From the NCBI RefSeq assembly GCF_000220835.1, contig NZ_GL985606.1, positions 1,162,193 through 1,224,529 of the forward strand: 62,337 bases of DNA, in the 5' to 3' direction. Position numbers and translations under genes: made by a program. The notes beneath the pieces are model-generated. The model ran no database searches and was not told the origin of the DNA. It saw nothing but the letters and a program-made list of their open reading frames with translations. The stretch comes from Actinomyces sp. oral taxon 448 str. F0400 (GTDB lineage: Bacteria > Actinomycetota > Actinomycetes > Actinomycetales > Actinomycetaceae). Below are positions 10,073-19,350 of the stretch, piece by piece. Each line of letters begins with the position of its first letter. The first letter of the stretch is position 1.

Positions 10073-10537
10073 ATGACGATCATCGCTGCGGCGGACGGTT
10101 CCGCCCTCGGCAACCCCGGTCCCGCCGGATGGGCCTGGTATGTGGACGACGAGTGCTGGGCCGCCGGCGGGTGGGCGGAGTCGACGAATAACCGCGGTGA
10201 GCTCACTGCGGTCCTGGAGCTTCTGCGCGCCACCGCCCGCACCGGGGAGGATCTTCTCGTCCAGGCCGACTCCCAATACGTCATCAACTCGGTGACGAAG
10301 TGGATGAAGGGCTGGAAACGGCGCGGATGGCGCAAGGCCGACGGCAGGCCCGTCCTCAACGACGACCTCATGAAGGAGATCGATCGTGAGTTGGCCGGAC
10401 GGGACGTCCGTTTCGAGTGGGTGCGCGGGCACATCGGCCACCCCATGAACGAGGCGGCCGACGACCGGGCCCGGGCGGCGGCCATCGCCTTCCAGCACGG
10501 CAGCGCGGTGCCCGACGGACCGGGGTGGACGCGTTGA
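10073..10537 (+). CDS. rnhA: Ribonuclease HI
   Basis: 154 aa, the usual length for RNase HI. Catalytic carboxylates are visible in order: Asp in ADGSALGNPGP, Glu in NNRGELTAV, Asp in QADSQYVI, and the final Asp in NEAADDRA; the basic handle region is WMKGWKRRGWRKADG. It degrades the RNA strand of RNA-DNA hybrids. The start has TAGGGT exactly six bases before the ATG, which could be either a -10 box of a leaderless mRNA or a weak ribosome site. It converges on the aldo/keto reductase with an eight-base gap and no terminator. Confidence 0.95.
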   Translation: MTIIAAADGSALGNPGPAGWAWYVDDECWAAGGWAESTNNRGELTAVLELLRATARTGEDLLVQADSQYVINSVTKWMKGWKRRGWRKADGRPVLNDDLMKEIDRELAGRDVRFEWVRGHIGHPMNEAADDRARAAAIAFQHGSAVPDGPGWTR

Positions 10538-10544
10538 GCCGTCC

Positions 10545-11435
10545 TCAGGCCTCGGGGATCGTGAGTTCCATGTACCTGGCGTTGTCGGCTGTCGGATCCG
10601 GCCCATTGCGCACGCCGCGGTCCAGGGCGTCGATCGCCACGAGTTGATCCGCGGAGAGCTCAAAGTCGAAGATATCGAAGTTCTGCGCGATGCGTTCAGG
10701 ATTAGTCGATTTGGGGATGGCTGAGCGTCCCTGCTGAAGATGCCAGCGCAGCATGACCTGGGCCGCCGACTTGCCCGTGCCGGCGGCGATCCGCTGCAGG
10801 GTCTGGTCGTCCATGACCGAGTGACGGCCCTCGCCCCAGCCGGGGTAGAAGGTGATGCCGCCGATGGGACTCCAGGCCTGGGTCAGGATGCCGTGGGCGC
10901 GGTGGTAGGCCTGCAGTTCCGGCTGGGAGAAGTAGGGGTGCAGCTCGACCTGGTTGACGGCCGGAACCGTGTCGGTCCACTCGGCGAGACGGTCGAGGAG
11001 CTCTTCGGTGAAGTTAGACACACCGATAGCGCGGACCCGGCCGGCCTCGTACAGTTCCGCGAGAGCCTGATAGGCCGCGACGGTGCGGGAGAAGTAGGCG
11101 GGCATCGGCTGGTGGAGGATGAGTAGGTCGATGGTGTCGGTATCGAGTTTGGCGATGGCCTTGTCGAAGGCGTGGAGCGTCTCGTCGTGACCGTAGTCGG
11201 AGGCCCAGATTTTCGTCTCGAGGAAGACGTTCTCACGGGGTACGCCGGAGCGGCGGATGCCTTGGCCGACCTCGCGCTCGTTGCCGTAAGCGGCGGCGGT
11301 ATCGATGTGCCGGTAGCCGATGCTCAGCGCGGTCTCGACCGCGTCGGCGGTCTCCTGCGCGGAGGACTGGAAGACGCCCAGACCGACGGCGGGCAATTCG
11401 ACGCCGTTGTTCAGGGTCAGCAGTGGTGCACTCAT
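10545..11435 (-). CDS. Aldo/keto reductase (AKR5-like)
   Basis: 296 aa TIM-barrel NADPH-dependent oxidoreductase. The catalytic tetrad is visible: Asp and Tyr in DTAAAYGNE, Lys in FLETKIW, His in LLILHQP. VGVSNF-type IGVSNFTEELL and IPKSTNPERIAQNFDIFDF are the cofactor-binding C-terminal motifs of the 2,5-diketo-gluconate reductase-like AKR5 group. The physiological substrate is unknown. Single gene, convergent with rnhA. A second aldo/keto reductase of a different subfamily lies at 52013-53026. Confidence 0.92.
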   Translation of the reverse strand: MSAPLLTLNNGVELPAVGLGVFQSSAQETADAVETALSIGYRHIDTAAAYGNEREVGQGIRRSGVPRENVFLETKIWASDYGHDETLHAFDKAIAKLDTDTIDLLILHQPMPAYFSRTVAAYQALAELYEAGRVRAIGVSNFTEELLDRLAEWTDTVPAVNQVELHPYFSQPELQAYHRAHGILTQAWSPIGGITFYPGWGEGRHSVMDDQTLQRIAAGTGKSAAQVMLRWHLQQGRSAIPKSTNPERIAQNFDIFDFELSADQLVAIDALDRGVRNGPDPTADNARYMELTIPEA

Positions 11436-11595
11436 GGGGTGCAGAGTATGCGGTCCGGGCCCGAGCAGACAGGGTCTGCTAGAGCCACCCGCGAGGAGCG
11501 TCCGGGCGTGTCGTCGCCGGCCCGGGGCTTCGGCCGAGAGCGCGATGGGCGCGTCGTCGTCCTCGCCGGCTTCCGACTTCCCGCGGATCGGCGGT

Positions 11596-12780
11596 TCAGA
11601 TGAGTGTGAGCGCCTGACGGGCGATGGCCAGCTCCTCGTTGGTCGGGAAGACGGTGACCACGACGGAGGAGTCGGGCGTCGAGATCGTCACCGGCTCGCT
11701 GGCGCGCACGGCGTTGGCCTCGGTGTCGATGCGTACTCCCAGGTAGTCCAGCCGCTTGCACAACTCGGCCCTCACCCGTGCGTCGTTCTCACCGATGCCG
11801 GCGGTGAAGGTGATGGCATCCACGCCGCCCATGACGGCGGTGTAGGCGCCGATGTACTTCAGCAGACGGTGGACGTAGATGTCGATGGCATCGCGAGCGT
11901 TCTGGTCACCGGCATCGACGAGCCTCCATACCTCGCGCATGTCCTGCTGGCCGGTCAGGCCCTTCATCCCGGACTCCCAGTTGAACAGGTGGTCGATCTC
12001 ATCGATGGACATGCCGGCTACGCGCACCAGGTGGAACACGGCAGCGGGGTCGATGTCACCGGTGCGTCCGCCCATGACCAGCCCTTCCAGCGGGGTCAGT
12101 CCCATGGAGGTTTCCACGGCTCGGCCGGCGACGACGGCCGACACGGACGCGCCGTTACCCAGATGCAGGACGATCTGCTTGAGGTCGTCGCGCTCCAGGC
12201 GCTCGGCGATCTCGCCGGAAACGAACTGGTGGCTGGTCCCATGAGCGCCGTAGCGGCGGATGGAGTAGGTATCGGCCACCTTGCGGTTCAGGCCGTAACG
12301 AGCGGCCTCCTCGGGGAGCCTCTGGAAGAAGGCGGTGTCGAAGACGGCCACGTGGGGAACGTCGGCCAGTAGTTGGCGTCCCACCTCGATGCCCTTGAGG
12401 TGGGCGGGGTTGTGGAGGGGACCGAGCGGGACGAGCTCCTCGATCTTGGCCACGACGTCGTCGTCGATGAGCGCCGGACCCGAGAAGTAGTGGCCGCCCT
12501 GGACGACGCGGTGCCCCACTGCCACGACGTGGGCCTGCGCCAAGCTGGGACCCTGCTCGTCGAACAGGCGCAGAACCTCGGACAGGCCGAAGCCGTGGTC
12601 CGGGACGGGCTCGGTGATGTCCGTCCTCTCCCCGGCGCGCTTGTGAGTGATGGAGCCGGTGGCGTCTCCGATGCGCTCGACGATGCCCGAGGCGAGCGAC
12701 TCCCCTGAATCGGGGTCGACCAGCTGATATTTGATAGAGGAGGAGCCGGAGTTGATGACGAGGACGGTCCGGGTGGTCAC
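11596..12780 (-). CDS. ackA: Acetate kinase
   Basis: 394 aa, standard size. N-terminal VLVINSGSSSIKYQL, the ATP-binding LHLGNGASVSAV and the TFTAGIGEN motif identify acetate kinase, which converts acetyl phosphate and ADP to acetate and ATP. It lies 106 bases downstream of pta on the same strand, the classic pta-ackA overflow pathway for acetate. No strong hairpin is seen in the gap, so the two are probably cotranscribed. Sugar and inositol catabolism encoded elsewhere in the window would feed acetyl-CoA into this pair. Confidence 0.97.
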   Translation of the reverse strand: MTTRTVLVINSGSSSIKYQLVDPDSGESLASGIVERIGDATGSITHKRAGERTDITEPVPDHGFGLSEVLRLFDEQGPSLAQAHVVAVGHRVVQGGHYFSGPALIDDDVVAKIEELVPLGPLHNPAHLKGIEVGRQLLADVPHVAVFDTAFFQRLPEEAARYGLNRKVADTYSIRRYGAHGTSHQFVSGEIAERLERDDLKQIVLHLGNGASVSAVVAGRAVETSMGLTPLEGLVMGGRTGDIDPAAVFHLVRVAGMSIDEIDHLFNWESGMKGLTGQQDMREVWRLVDAGDQNARDAIDIYVHRLLKYIGAYTAVMGGVDAITFTAGIGENDARVRAELCKRLDYLGVRIDTEANAVRASEPVTISTPDSSVVVTVFPTNEELAIARQALTLI

Positions 12781-12886
12781 GGTGGGCCTTTCTGACTTTC
12801 TGGCGGGGCCCGTCGAACGGGCGCGGTGGGTTCGAGGATGGGGCGGGCGCGGCCCCGGAGTGAGGCCGCACCCGCGCCTCGCGGCG

Positions 12887-14938
12887 TCAGTTCTGCGCCT
12901 GGACGGCGGTGATGGCGACGGTGTTGATGATGTCTTCGACCAGCGCGCCGCGCGAGAGGTCGTTGACCGGTTTGTTCAGACCCTGGAGGACCGGACCGAT
13001 GGCGATCGCGCCCGAGGAGCGCTGCACGGCCTTATAGCCGATATTGCCGGCGGACAGGTCGGGGAAGATGAAGACGTTGGCGCGACCGGCGACCACCGAA
13101 TCGGGCGCCTTCTTGGCGGCGACGATCGGGTCGATGGCGGCGTCGTACTGGATGGGGCCCTCGACGGCCAGGTCGGGAGCCTTCCCGCGCACGATCTCGG
13201 TCGCCTCGCGCACCTTGTCCACGTCCGCGCCCTTGCCCGAGGTGCCGGTGGAGAAGGACAGCATGGCCACGCGCGGGTCCACGCCGAACTGCCGGGCGGT
13301 CTGGGCGCTGGAGATGGCGATGTCGGCGAGTTCCGCGGCCGTGGGCTCGGGGTTGACGGCGCAGTCGCCGTAGACCAGGACCCGGTCCGCCAGCAGCATG
13401 AGGAAGACCGAGGAGACGATGGCCGTGCCCGGCTTGGTCTTAATGATCTGGAAGGAGGGCACGATCGTGTGGGCCGTCGTGTGGGCTGCGCCCGAGACCA
13501 TACCGGCGGCGTCGCCCATGTGGACCATCATGGTCCCGAAGTAGGACACGTCCTGGACCTTCTCGCGGGCCTGTTCCAGGGTGACGCCCTTCTTGGCTCG
13601 CAGGCGCGCGAATTCGGCGGCGTACTTCTCGAGCAGTTCGGGGTCGCGGGTGGAGACGACGCGGGCCGCGGAGATGTCCAGGCCCAGCTCACCGGCCCGG
13701 GTCCGTACGGCCGTCTCATCGCCGAGGAGGACCAGATCCGCGATGCCGCGGCGCGCGATGGCGTCGGCGGCGCGCAGGACGCGGTCGTCATCGGGCTCGG
13801 GGAGGACGATGGTCTTGCGGTCGGACCTCGACCGCTCGATGAGCTCGGCCTGGAACATGATCGGGGTGACGACCTCGCTCGGTTCGACCTCGATCGCGGC
13901 CAGAAGCGCTTCGACGTCGGCCTCCTGTTCGAAGGCGGTGACGGCGACGTCGACCTTACGGTCCGAGCCGCGGGCCAGCTCGCCGATGAGCGAGCCCGCC
14001 GTGGAGGCGGCGGCGAAGGTATCGAGCGGGGAGGTGATGACCGGCAGGGGCATCCGCAGTCCCTCGATCACCCGCAGGGCGTGCGGGGCGAGGGCGAACC
14101 CGCCGTTGAGCACGAGGCCGGACATGCTGGGGAAGGAGGAGGAGGCCTGCGCGGCCGCGAGTGAGATCAATGCGGCGGAGCGGTCGGCCGGCACGATGAC
14201 GAGCTGCCCCTCGACGAGGCGCTCCAGGACGTGGGAGACATCCATGGCGGCGACGAGGACGGATTCGGCCTCCCGGTCCAGAAGGGCCTCGTCGCCGCAG
14301 ATGAGGGTGCCGTCCAGGGCTCGGAGGACCTCGCGCACGCTCGGCGCGCTCAGGAGGGGGATGTCGGGCACGGTCGTCGTCGTGACCCCCTCGATGTCGG
14401 CGATCGCGGCGGCGATGGCCTCGCGGGTGTCGGCCGGGCATTTGTTGGCGACGGCGGCGACGGTCCGGGCGTGGCCGTTGGCGATCTCTGCCACCGAGAC
14501 CTTGATGCTGGTGCGCACGTCCTCGGGGGAGCCCTTCCCGGCGACCACCAGGAGGACCGGGACGCCGATGTTCGCGGCGACGCGCGCGTTGAGGGCGAGT
14601 TCGGGGCTGCCGGCGACATCGGTGTAGTCCGAGCCGTCGATGATGATGACGTCGTGGTCGCGGGCCAGCGCGCGATAGGAGGAGACGATGCGTGAGAGCG
14701 CCTCCTCGGGGCCCGCGTGATATTCGTCCCAGGTCACGCCGATGCAATCCGCGGCCGACGCGCTTGAGCCGGAGCGTGCCAGGAGCAGGGAGAGGAAGGG
14801 ATCGTCGCGCGAGTCGGCGAAGGGACGGAAGACGCCGACCTTCGCGACGACCTTGGTCAAGGAGGAGACCAGGCCCAGGGCCACGGTCGACTTGCCGGTT
14901 CCGGCACTGGGGGAGGCGATGTAGATGCTGCGCGCCAC
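12887..14938 (-). CDS. pta: Phosphate acetyltransferase (long form)
   Basis: 683 aa from a GTG at 14938, chosen because the protein then begins RSIYIASPSAGTGKST, an N-terminal P-loop, and AGGA lies nine bases upstream. Domains in order: P-loop/BioD-like domain (residues about 1-200), DRTGG domain (about 210-330), and the C-terminal PTA_PTB catalytic domain (about 370-683), with [20 protein letters not shown], the MVSGAAHTTAHTI stretch and the end GALVEDIINT. It converts acetyl-CoA and phosphate to acetyl phosphate. First gene of the pta-ackA operon. An in-frame ATG at 14980 would add 14 non-conserved residues. Confidence 0.96.
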   Translation of the reverse strand: MARSIYIASPSAGTGKSTVALGLVSSLTKVVAKVGVFRPFADSRDDPFLSLLLARSGSSASAADCIGVTWDEYHAGPEEALSRIVSSYRALARDHDVIIIDGSDYTDVAGSPELALNARVAANIGVPVLLVVAGKGSPEDVRTSIKVSVAEIANGHARTVAAVANKCPADTREAIAAAIADIEGVTTTTVPDIPLLSAPSVREVLRALDGTLICGDEALLDREAESVLVAAMDVSHVLERLVEGQLVIVPADRSAALISLAAAQASSSFPSMSGLVLNGGFALAPHALRVIEGLRMPLPVITSPLDTFAAASTAGSLIGELARGSDRKVDVAVTAFEQEADVEALLAAIEVEPSEVVTPIMFQAELIERSRSDRKTIVLPEPDDDRVLRAADAIARRGIADLVLLGDETAVRTRAGELGLDISAARVVSTRDPELLEKYAAEFARLRAKKGVTLEQAREKVQDVSYFGTMMVHMGDAAGMVSGAAHTTAHTIVPSFQIIKTKPGTAIVSSVFLMLLADRVLVYGDCAVNPEPTAAELADIAISSAQTARQFGVDPRVAMLSFSTGTSGKGADVDKVREATEIVRGKAPDLAVEGPIQYDAAIDPIVAAKKAPDSVVAGRANVFIFPDLSAGNIGYKAVQRSSGAIAIGPVLQGLNKPVNDLSRGALVEDIINTVAITAVQAQN

Positions 14939-15089
14939 GATGTGGGTCCTTTTCGCGTTCCGACGACGGACGGGTCGCACCGGACTCCTCCGACACGCCC
15001 TGGTCCGATTGTGCCTCTACACGGCGGCGCGTGCGACCAGGGACCGGAGCTGTTCGGCCTCGCGGCTGTGGGAACCCGCACATGGAGGC

Positions 15090-15115
15090 GGCGTCGCCCC
15101 GCATGGGGCGGCGCC
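15090..15115. terminator. Hairpin after the GH91 gene
   Basis: GGCGTCGCCCC (15090-15100), loop GCAT, GGGGCGGCGCC (15105-15115): an 11-bp stem with one G-U pair. It lies just past the stop of the minus-strand GH91 gene and before pta, so it probably ends the GH172-GH32-GH91 transcript. Confidence 0.6.
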
Positions 15116-15154
15116 GCGGCGTGCTCGGCGCGGTCCGCGTGGGACTGCCCTGGT

Positions 15155-16336
15155 TCAGGGCATGGGAACGCAGACGTAGTCCTGCGTGTAGGCCTCGACC
15201 GCGGTCTGGGGGACCGAGTGGACGATCCGCGTGCCGGTCGTCGACTGGTCGAGGACGATCCGGTAGTCGTCGGTGCCGCATACGTGGTTGCCCATGATGA
15301 CGTTGTCGGCACCGGACTTCACCAGAACGATCGTCGGAATGGCCGAGGCCGGGCGGCGCAGACCTGCGTCGACCCTGTAGGAGAACAGATTCGAGGATAC
15401 GAGGTTGTCAGTTCCGCTGCACTGGAGCATGCCGAAAAGGTCATCGTGTCCGTTGTCATTCGAGCTCTCGGTGTCGACGCGGGTGAAGAGGTTCCCGGTG
15501 ATGAGGTTCTCGTCGCAGGCCCCCTCCATCCATACCATGCCCGGCCAGGAGCTCACGAACTTGTTGGACGCGATGGAGCAGCGGGAGCACTCGGAGAGGT
15601 GGACAGAACCATGCCACACGAGGGTGTTCCCCTCAACGAGCAGACCCTCGGCGTGCTCGGCGCGGACGCAGGCCCCCGCCCATGCGGAGATGAGACTGTT
15701 ATTGGTCACCCGGACGACCTGGGACGCCCCGGTGAGCTCGAGACAGCTCCCGCACTCGGCCGCGAAATTCCCCGTCACCCAGGCCGCGTCCGCTCCCCGC
15801 AGGACCATCGCCGTCGACAGGTAGACGAAGCCCATTCCCTCGATCCTCACGGAGTCGCTGTCCGACGCGACATTGATCCCTATCTTCCCGCTCCCGGGCA
15901 GATAGGGCTTGCTCGCCTCGACTCCGTCGATGATGAAGTCGCGGAACTCAACGGAATTGATTCTCCCCGCCTGGCTCGGGCTCGCGTCCCGCTTGACGAG
16001 GAAGGCCTCCAGGGCGCCGTCGGTGTTGAGGACTCGGATGTGGCTCGCGCCGGGGAGCGTATCCACCCATCCTGTCGTGTCGGACTCGTCACGGATCGCC
16101 AGGGACTGGAACCCGTGACCCGAGCCCTTGATCTGGACGTAGCTGATATCGATGACGACCCTGGTCAGCAGGTCGTAGTGGCCCGGTGGAATGTAGATGA
16201 CGGCACCGGGACGAGTCGTCTGACTCGTCTGCTCCGCGTGCACCTGCGCGAGGATCTCGTTGATGACCCGGCCGATGTCGGTCGTTGCGGGCACCGACGC
16301 GGGGAAGGTGGTCACGTCGTAGACGGTGGTGGTCAT
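15155..16336 (-). CDS. GH91 family protein: inulin fructotransferase / difructose-anhydride hydrolase type
   Basis: 393 aa right-handed beta-helix. It matches the GH91 inulin fructotransferase family along its length as I recall it: TDIGRVINEIL near the start, RPGAVIYIPPGHYDLLT, GASHIRVL, GMGFVYLSTAMVLRGADA, AECGSCLELTGASQ, CSRCSIASNKF, and NLVSSNLFSY. GH91 enzymes either release difructose anhydride I or III from inulin or hydrolyse those disaccharides. The start at 16336 (AGGAG eight bases upstream) leaves no signal peptide, which favours a cytoplasmic difructose-anhydride hydrolase over a secreted inulinase-like enzyme. From memory, extracellular members carry Asp-Gly in the turn that here reads WAGA; an alignment is needed to see if a catalytic residue has changed. 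Third gene after GH172 and GH32. Confidence 0.85.
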   Translation of the reverse strand: MTTTVYDVTTFPASVPATTDIGRVINEILAQVHAEQTSQTTRPGAVIYIPPGHYDLLTRVVIDISYVQIKGSGHGFQSLAIRDESDTTGWVDTLPGASHIRVLNTDGALEAFLVKRDASPSQAGRINSVEFRDFIIDGVEASKPYLPGSGKIGINVASDSDSVRIEGMGFVYLSTAMVLRGADAAWVTGNFAAECGSCLELTGASQVVRVTNNSLISAWAGACVRAEHAEGLLVEGNTLVWHGSVHLSECSRCSIASNKFVSSWPGMVWMEGACDENLITGNLFTRVDTESSNDNGHDDLFGMLQCSGTDNLVSSNLFSYRVDAGLRRPASAIPTIVLVKSGADNVIMGNHVCGTDDYRIVLDQSTTGTRIVHSVPQTAVEAYTQDYVCVPMP

Positions 16337-16361
16337 ATCGATGTCTCCTGATTCTCGGACC

Positions 16362-16577
16362 TCATAGAAGTCCGATGAGGATCGGTGGCGTCGGATCCGA
16401 TATCGCATTCAGATCCGACACCGCGTCCAGCCCGTTTCCGGTGGCGGACGCAGCTCGGGCGGGGGCGGTCGCCTCCGAGGGCGCAGGGACGGCCATGAGG
16501 GCCGACGCGGCTGCGATTGCTCGCATGAGGCGCCGGCGGGGGATTCGCGCGCCGCCCCGTGAGGCCGGGGAATTCAT
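16362..16577 (-). CDS. 71-codon ORF encoding a signal-peptide-like leader upstream of GH91
   Basis: The ATG overlaps the stop of the GH32 gene (ATGA). The product begins with a basic stretch, RIPRRRLMRA, resembling a twin-arginine or Sec n-region, followed by an alanine-rich core (AIAAASALMAVPAPSEA) and a possible signal-peptidase site after ARAASA. It then continues about 25 hydrophilic residues to a stop at 16362, which is 26 bases before the GH91 ATG and in a different frame. It may be the leader of an originally secreted GH91 enzyme cut off by a frameshift, or a small exported peptide. No family recognised. Translation is plausible because of the coupling, but not shown. Confidence 0.45.
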   Translation of the reverse strand: MNSPASRGGARIPRRRLMRAIAAASALMAVPAPSEATAPARAASATGNGLDAVSDLNAISDPTPPILIGLL

Positions 16578-17812
16578 TCGTACTCGCCCCCCTCGTAGGC
16601 CGAAGCGGTGAGGCGCCCGCCCTCGACTCCGACGCCGTCGACTGGAGGGATCGGCGACCCGAGGACGTCCCCCGCGCTGAACACCTCCAGCGCAGGACCG
16701 TCGAGAAGGACCTCGACCGCCCCTCCCCGAAAGGGCATCGAGCGGGGCGCGCCGCTGCCGAGCCTCAGCGTCAGAACTTTCCCATGGCGGTTGAGGCGGG
16801 CCCCCTCGCCCAGGTGCAGGACGCTGCCGTTCGAGGGGCGCCATGACAGCAGCACCGGTCGTCTGGCGGCGTCCGAGGGGTCGCCGGGGCCGAATCGCCT
16901 TCGAATCTGCGGGTGGAGGATGGTGCCGAGACGGCCGTCGTCGGTCGCGACGAGCCTGTGCGGCACGCTGAGGCAGCCGGCCCACCCCTGCTCGGCGTCC
17001 ATGACCTCCCGCATCCAGAACATGAGGGAGGGCCTGCCCTCGGCGTCGCGGAAGACGGAAGGGGCGTAGTACGAGTTGCCGTGGCTCAATCGGCCCCAGG
17101 ACGTTGCCGAGAACCTCCCCCCGTCATAGCGGCCCAGGCCGTATGCGGCGTAGTGCAGGACGTCGTCGTCCCAGACGGAGCTGATCATCGCCCAGATGCC
17201 GTCGACATCGACGAACTGGGGACACTCCCACAGCCGCCCCGTCCAGACGGGCTCGGTCTGCGTGGTCGCGCGTTCGGCTGTGACGCCGTCGTAGGTCCAC
17301 TCGTGCAGGTTCCGGGAGGTGTAGGTCAGCGCCATCGCATGTCCGTCGCGAGAACCTGCGCCGATGAAGAACCTCCATCCGTCCTTCTCGCGCATGACGA
17401 ATGGATCGCGGTACGCGATGAGATCCAGGTCCTCAGGGGCCTGGGCGACGATCTCCTCCTTGACCCATTGGTCCCACCGGTCGTCGACCGGGACGGCCCG
17501 TCGGACCCGCCCCATGCCGTAGTCGGCGCTGCGCACCGAGGTGTACAGGATGACGGGCCCGTCGTCCGCCTGGGCGAGGCTGCCCGTCCAGATGCCGTCG
17601 TCCCCGTCCCCCGGCTCGATGGCGACGGGACGGTGCTCCCAGTGCATGAGGTCGGGGCTGACCGCGTGGCCCCACCGACAGGCCGGGTCGTGGACGAGGG
17701 AGTCCGGCACGTACTGGTGGAACAGATGATGGACGCCGTCGCGGACGGTGATCGCATGGGGGTCGTTGATCCAGCCCGACGGCGCGGTGAGATGGATGAG
17801 GGGGCGCATCAT
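16574..17812 (-). CDS. GH32 beta-fructosidase, cytoplasmic
   Basis: 412 aa. The three acidic motifs of GH32 are present: the nucleophile in WINDPHA (residue about 16), RDPFV, and the acid/base Glu in WECPQF. There is no signal peptide, so it acts inside the cell on imported fructosides such as sucrose, inulobiose or short fructans. The C-terminal beta-sandwich is short (LHLGEGARLNRHGKVL onward). Start ATGATG overlaps the GH172 stop by four bases, with GGGAGG upstream: the two are translationally coupled. In context it would cleave the inulobiose-type disaccharide released from difructose anhydrides into fructose. Confidence 0.93.
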   Translation of the reverse strand: MMRPLIHLTAPSGWINDPHAITVRDGVHHLFHQYVPDSLVHDPACRWGHAVSPDLMHWEHRPVAIEPGDGDDGIWTGSLAQADDGPVILYTSVRSADYGMGRVRRAVPVDDRWDQWVKEEIVAQAPEDLDLIAYRDPFVMREKDGWRFFIGAGSRDGHAMALTYTSRNLHEWTYDGVTAERATTQTEPVWTGRLWECPQFVDVDGIWAMISSVWDDDVLHYAAYGLGRYDGGRFSATSWGRLSHGNSYYAPSVFRDAEGRPSLMFWMREVMDAEQGWAGCLSVPHRLVATDDGRLGTILHPQIRRRFGPGDPSDAARRPVLLSWRPSNGSVLHLGEGARLNRHGKVLTLRLGSGAPRSMPFRGGAVEVLLDGPALEVFSAGDVLGSPIPPVDGVGVEGGRLTASAYEGGEYE

Positions 17813-19164
17813 CGCCTCCCGGCGTCGTAGCGACGGCGCAGATTCCGCGCCTGCTCCGCATTGCCCCGCTCCCAGGCGTCGACGAGGACGCGGCGCTCAT
17901 CGCGCAGGGCGTCCCTGCGCCGGACGAACTCCTCCATCCGGCGTGCAGCCGCCTCGCGGGCCTGCTTCTGCTCGGCCGTCAGCTCGGGCGCAGTCGCCTC
18001 GACGACCTGCTCGACGGGCCGCAGTGGCAGGCGCCGGCCGACGTCGGGAATGGTGAGGACGGGGGAGGGAAGCGTCTGGTACCAGTACGCGGTTGACGAC
18101 CAGTCATCGGACAGGTGGTTGCCGTGCCCGTGCTCGAAGGTGACCCGGATGCCCTTCGAGAAGCGGATGGGATCGACCATGTGGAATCGATAGGAGTGGT
18201 GGAATCCCGGGACGTCCTCCTCGTGGACGATGGTCCCGTTGAATAGGTAGGCGTTGTGCTGCATGCCCCACGCGTGGCCGAGGTAGTCCTCCATCCCGGT
18301 GCCGTGAAGGCTCGGGGGCCAGGTGTCGTCGTCGATGAAGATCATGTCATCGCCCTCGCCCCACCAGGAGCCCTGGAAGTGGCGGACGGCCAGGGTCAGG
18401 CCGACGTAGTGCCCTCGCCCCCGGGTCTGCAGGGCGACGTAGTTGTTCTTGCCGTCGAGATTGGGGATGGTCGTCTCGATGCTGTTCGCCTGCAGGTTCG
18501 GCCCCCACCCGGCGTTGGGCATTGCGCGGCGCCAGTGGGCGTGGAAGTACAGGGTGTCGTCGTCGAGCGGCTCGGGCAGGAGCTCGTAGTCGATGTAGAA
18601 GTACTGGAGGTAGGGGACGTCGTTCTGGTTCTCGACGACAATGCGCGCCCGCCTGCCGAAGGGCATTCGGAAGTAGGAGTTGAAGGCGGCACTGCCGCCG
18701 AATGTGTGCAGCTCGGGTTCCTTGGCGGACACGGATAGAGGAAGGGAGTCGAAGGAACCGGACAGGGAGTTCATGAGGCCGAAGAAGTCCCCGAGCGGGG
18801 CGATGACACTCGGTGTGTCCTGATCGTCCCAGTAGATCGTGAGCACGATTTTGCGGTAGTAGTCGGGGTCAACGACCTCCCAGTTGACGCCGAGCGCGTT
18901 GTGGATCTCGAGCATCGGGACGCCGACGGCCGCCGGCGGGATCTGACTCGGGCCCGGCTGAAGACGACAGCATTGAGTCATCCAGATGTGAGTGATGGCG
19001 CCCGGGCCCTCGATATCGGCGAGGGTGCGTTTCTCCCCGGGCATGATCAGCCAGTTGTCCTGATTGCGTCCGGTCTGGTCGAAGCTCGAGCACCGACCGC
19101 TGCGGGCGTCGCGGGCGCGGGTGAGGTCGTCGAGCAGACCCGCTCGCGCCGTCGTCTGAGACAT
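17809..19164 (-). CDS. GH172 (DUF2961) family protein, candidate difructose dianhydride I hydrolase
   Basis: 451 aa of the DUF2961 family, now GH172. Recognisable parts: SFDQTGRNQDNWLIMPGEKR, DIEGPGAITHIWMT, FGGSAAFNSYFRMPFGRRA, and the paired acidic motifs SWWGEGDDMIFID and HGTGMEDYLG, whose glutamates I take as the catalytic pair. The founding GH172 enzyme from Bifidobacterium dentium is an alpha-D-fructofuranosyl enzyme that interconverts inulobiose and difructose dianhydride I. No signal peptide, so cytoplasmic. The last 70 residues are a charged helical tail (EQKQAREAAARRMEEFVRRR). ATG at 19164 has AAGGA eight bases upstream; an earlier ATG at 19179 would include that site. First gene of the operon, downstream of a LacI operator. 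Confidence 0.85.
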   Translation of the reverse strand: MSQTTARAGLLDDLTRARDARSGRCSSFDQTGRNQDNWLIMPGEKRTLADIEGPGAITHIWMTQCCRLQPGPSQIPPAAVGVPMLEIHNALGVNWEVVDPDYYRKIVLTIYWDDQDTPSVIAPLGDFFGLMNSLSGSFDSLPLSVSAKEPELHTFGGSAAFNSYFRMPFGRRARIVVENQNDVPYLQYFYIDYELLPEPLDDDTLYFHAHWRRAMPNAGWGPNLQANSIETTIPNLDGKNNYVALQTRGRGHYVGLTLAVRHFQGSWWGEGDDMIFIDDDTWPPSLHGTGMEDYLGHAWGMQHNAYLFNGTIVHEEDVPGFHHSYRFHMVDPIRFSKGIRVTFEHGHGNHLSDDWSSTAYWYQTLPSPVLTIPDVGRRLPLRPVEQVVEATAPELTAEQKQAREAAARRMEEFVRRRDALRDERRVLVDAWERGNAEQARNLRRRYDAGRR

Positions 19165-19214
19165 GAGGGTTCCTTTCATTCCAGGCCACGATGCCTGTCC
19201 CTGCGCATCAATGC

Positions 19215-19236
19215 GTATCGAAACGTTTGCGCGTCG
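19215..19236. promoter_or_regulatory. LacI-family operator, copy 1
   Basis: A 22-bp sequence centred on TCGAAACGTTTGCG with core palindrome AAACGTTT. It is an exact inverted copy of the site at 20406-20427. It lies between the divergent GH172 operon and the lacI gene, 51 bp from the GH172 start, so it can control both. Confidence 0.85.
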
Positions 19237-19350
19237 TGTAGGGTGATGGTACGCATCTCATCGAAGCGGTGCAAGCCTGTGCTCGTCCGCCCCGGCGGCG
19301 GCCCTGGTGCGCGGGACGGCCGCCCCTCCTCAACGACGAAGAAGGTCCTC

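Noticed and set aside
12731-14164. 477-codon + strand frame over pta
   Set aside because: Antisense shadow; pta domains are complete on the other strand.
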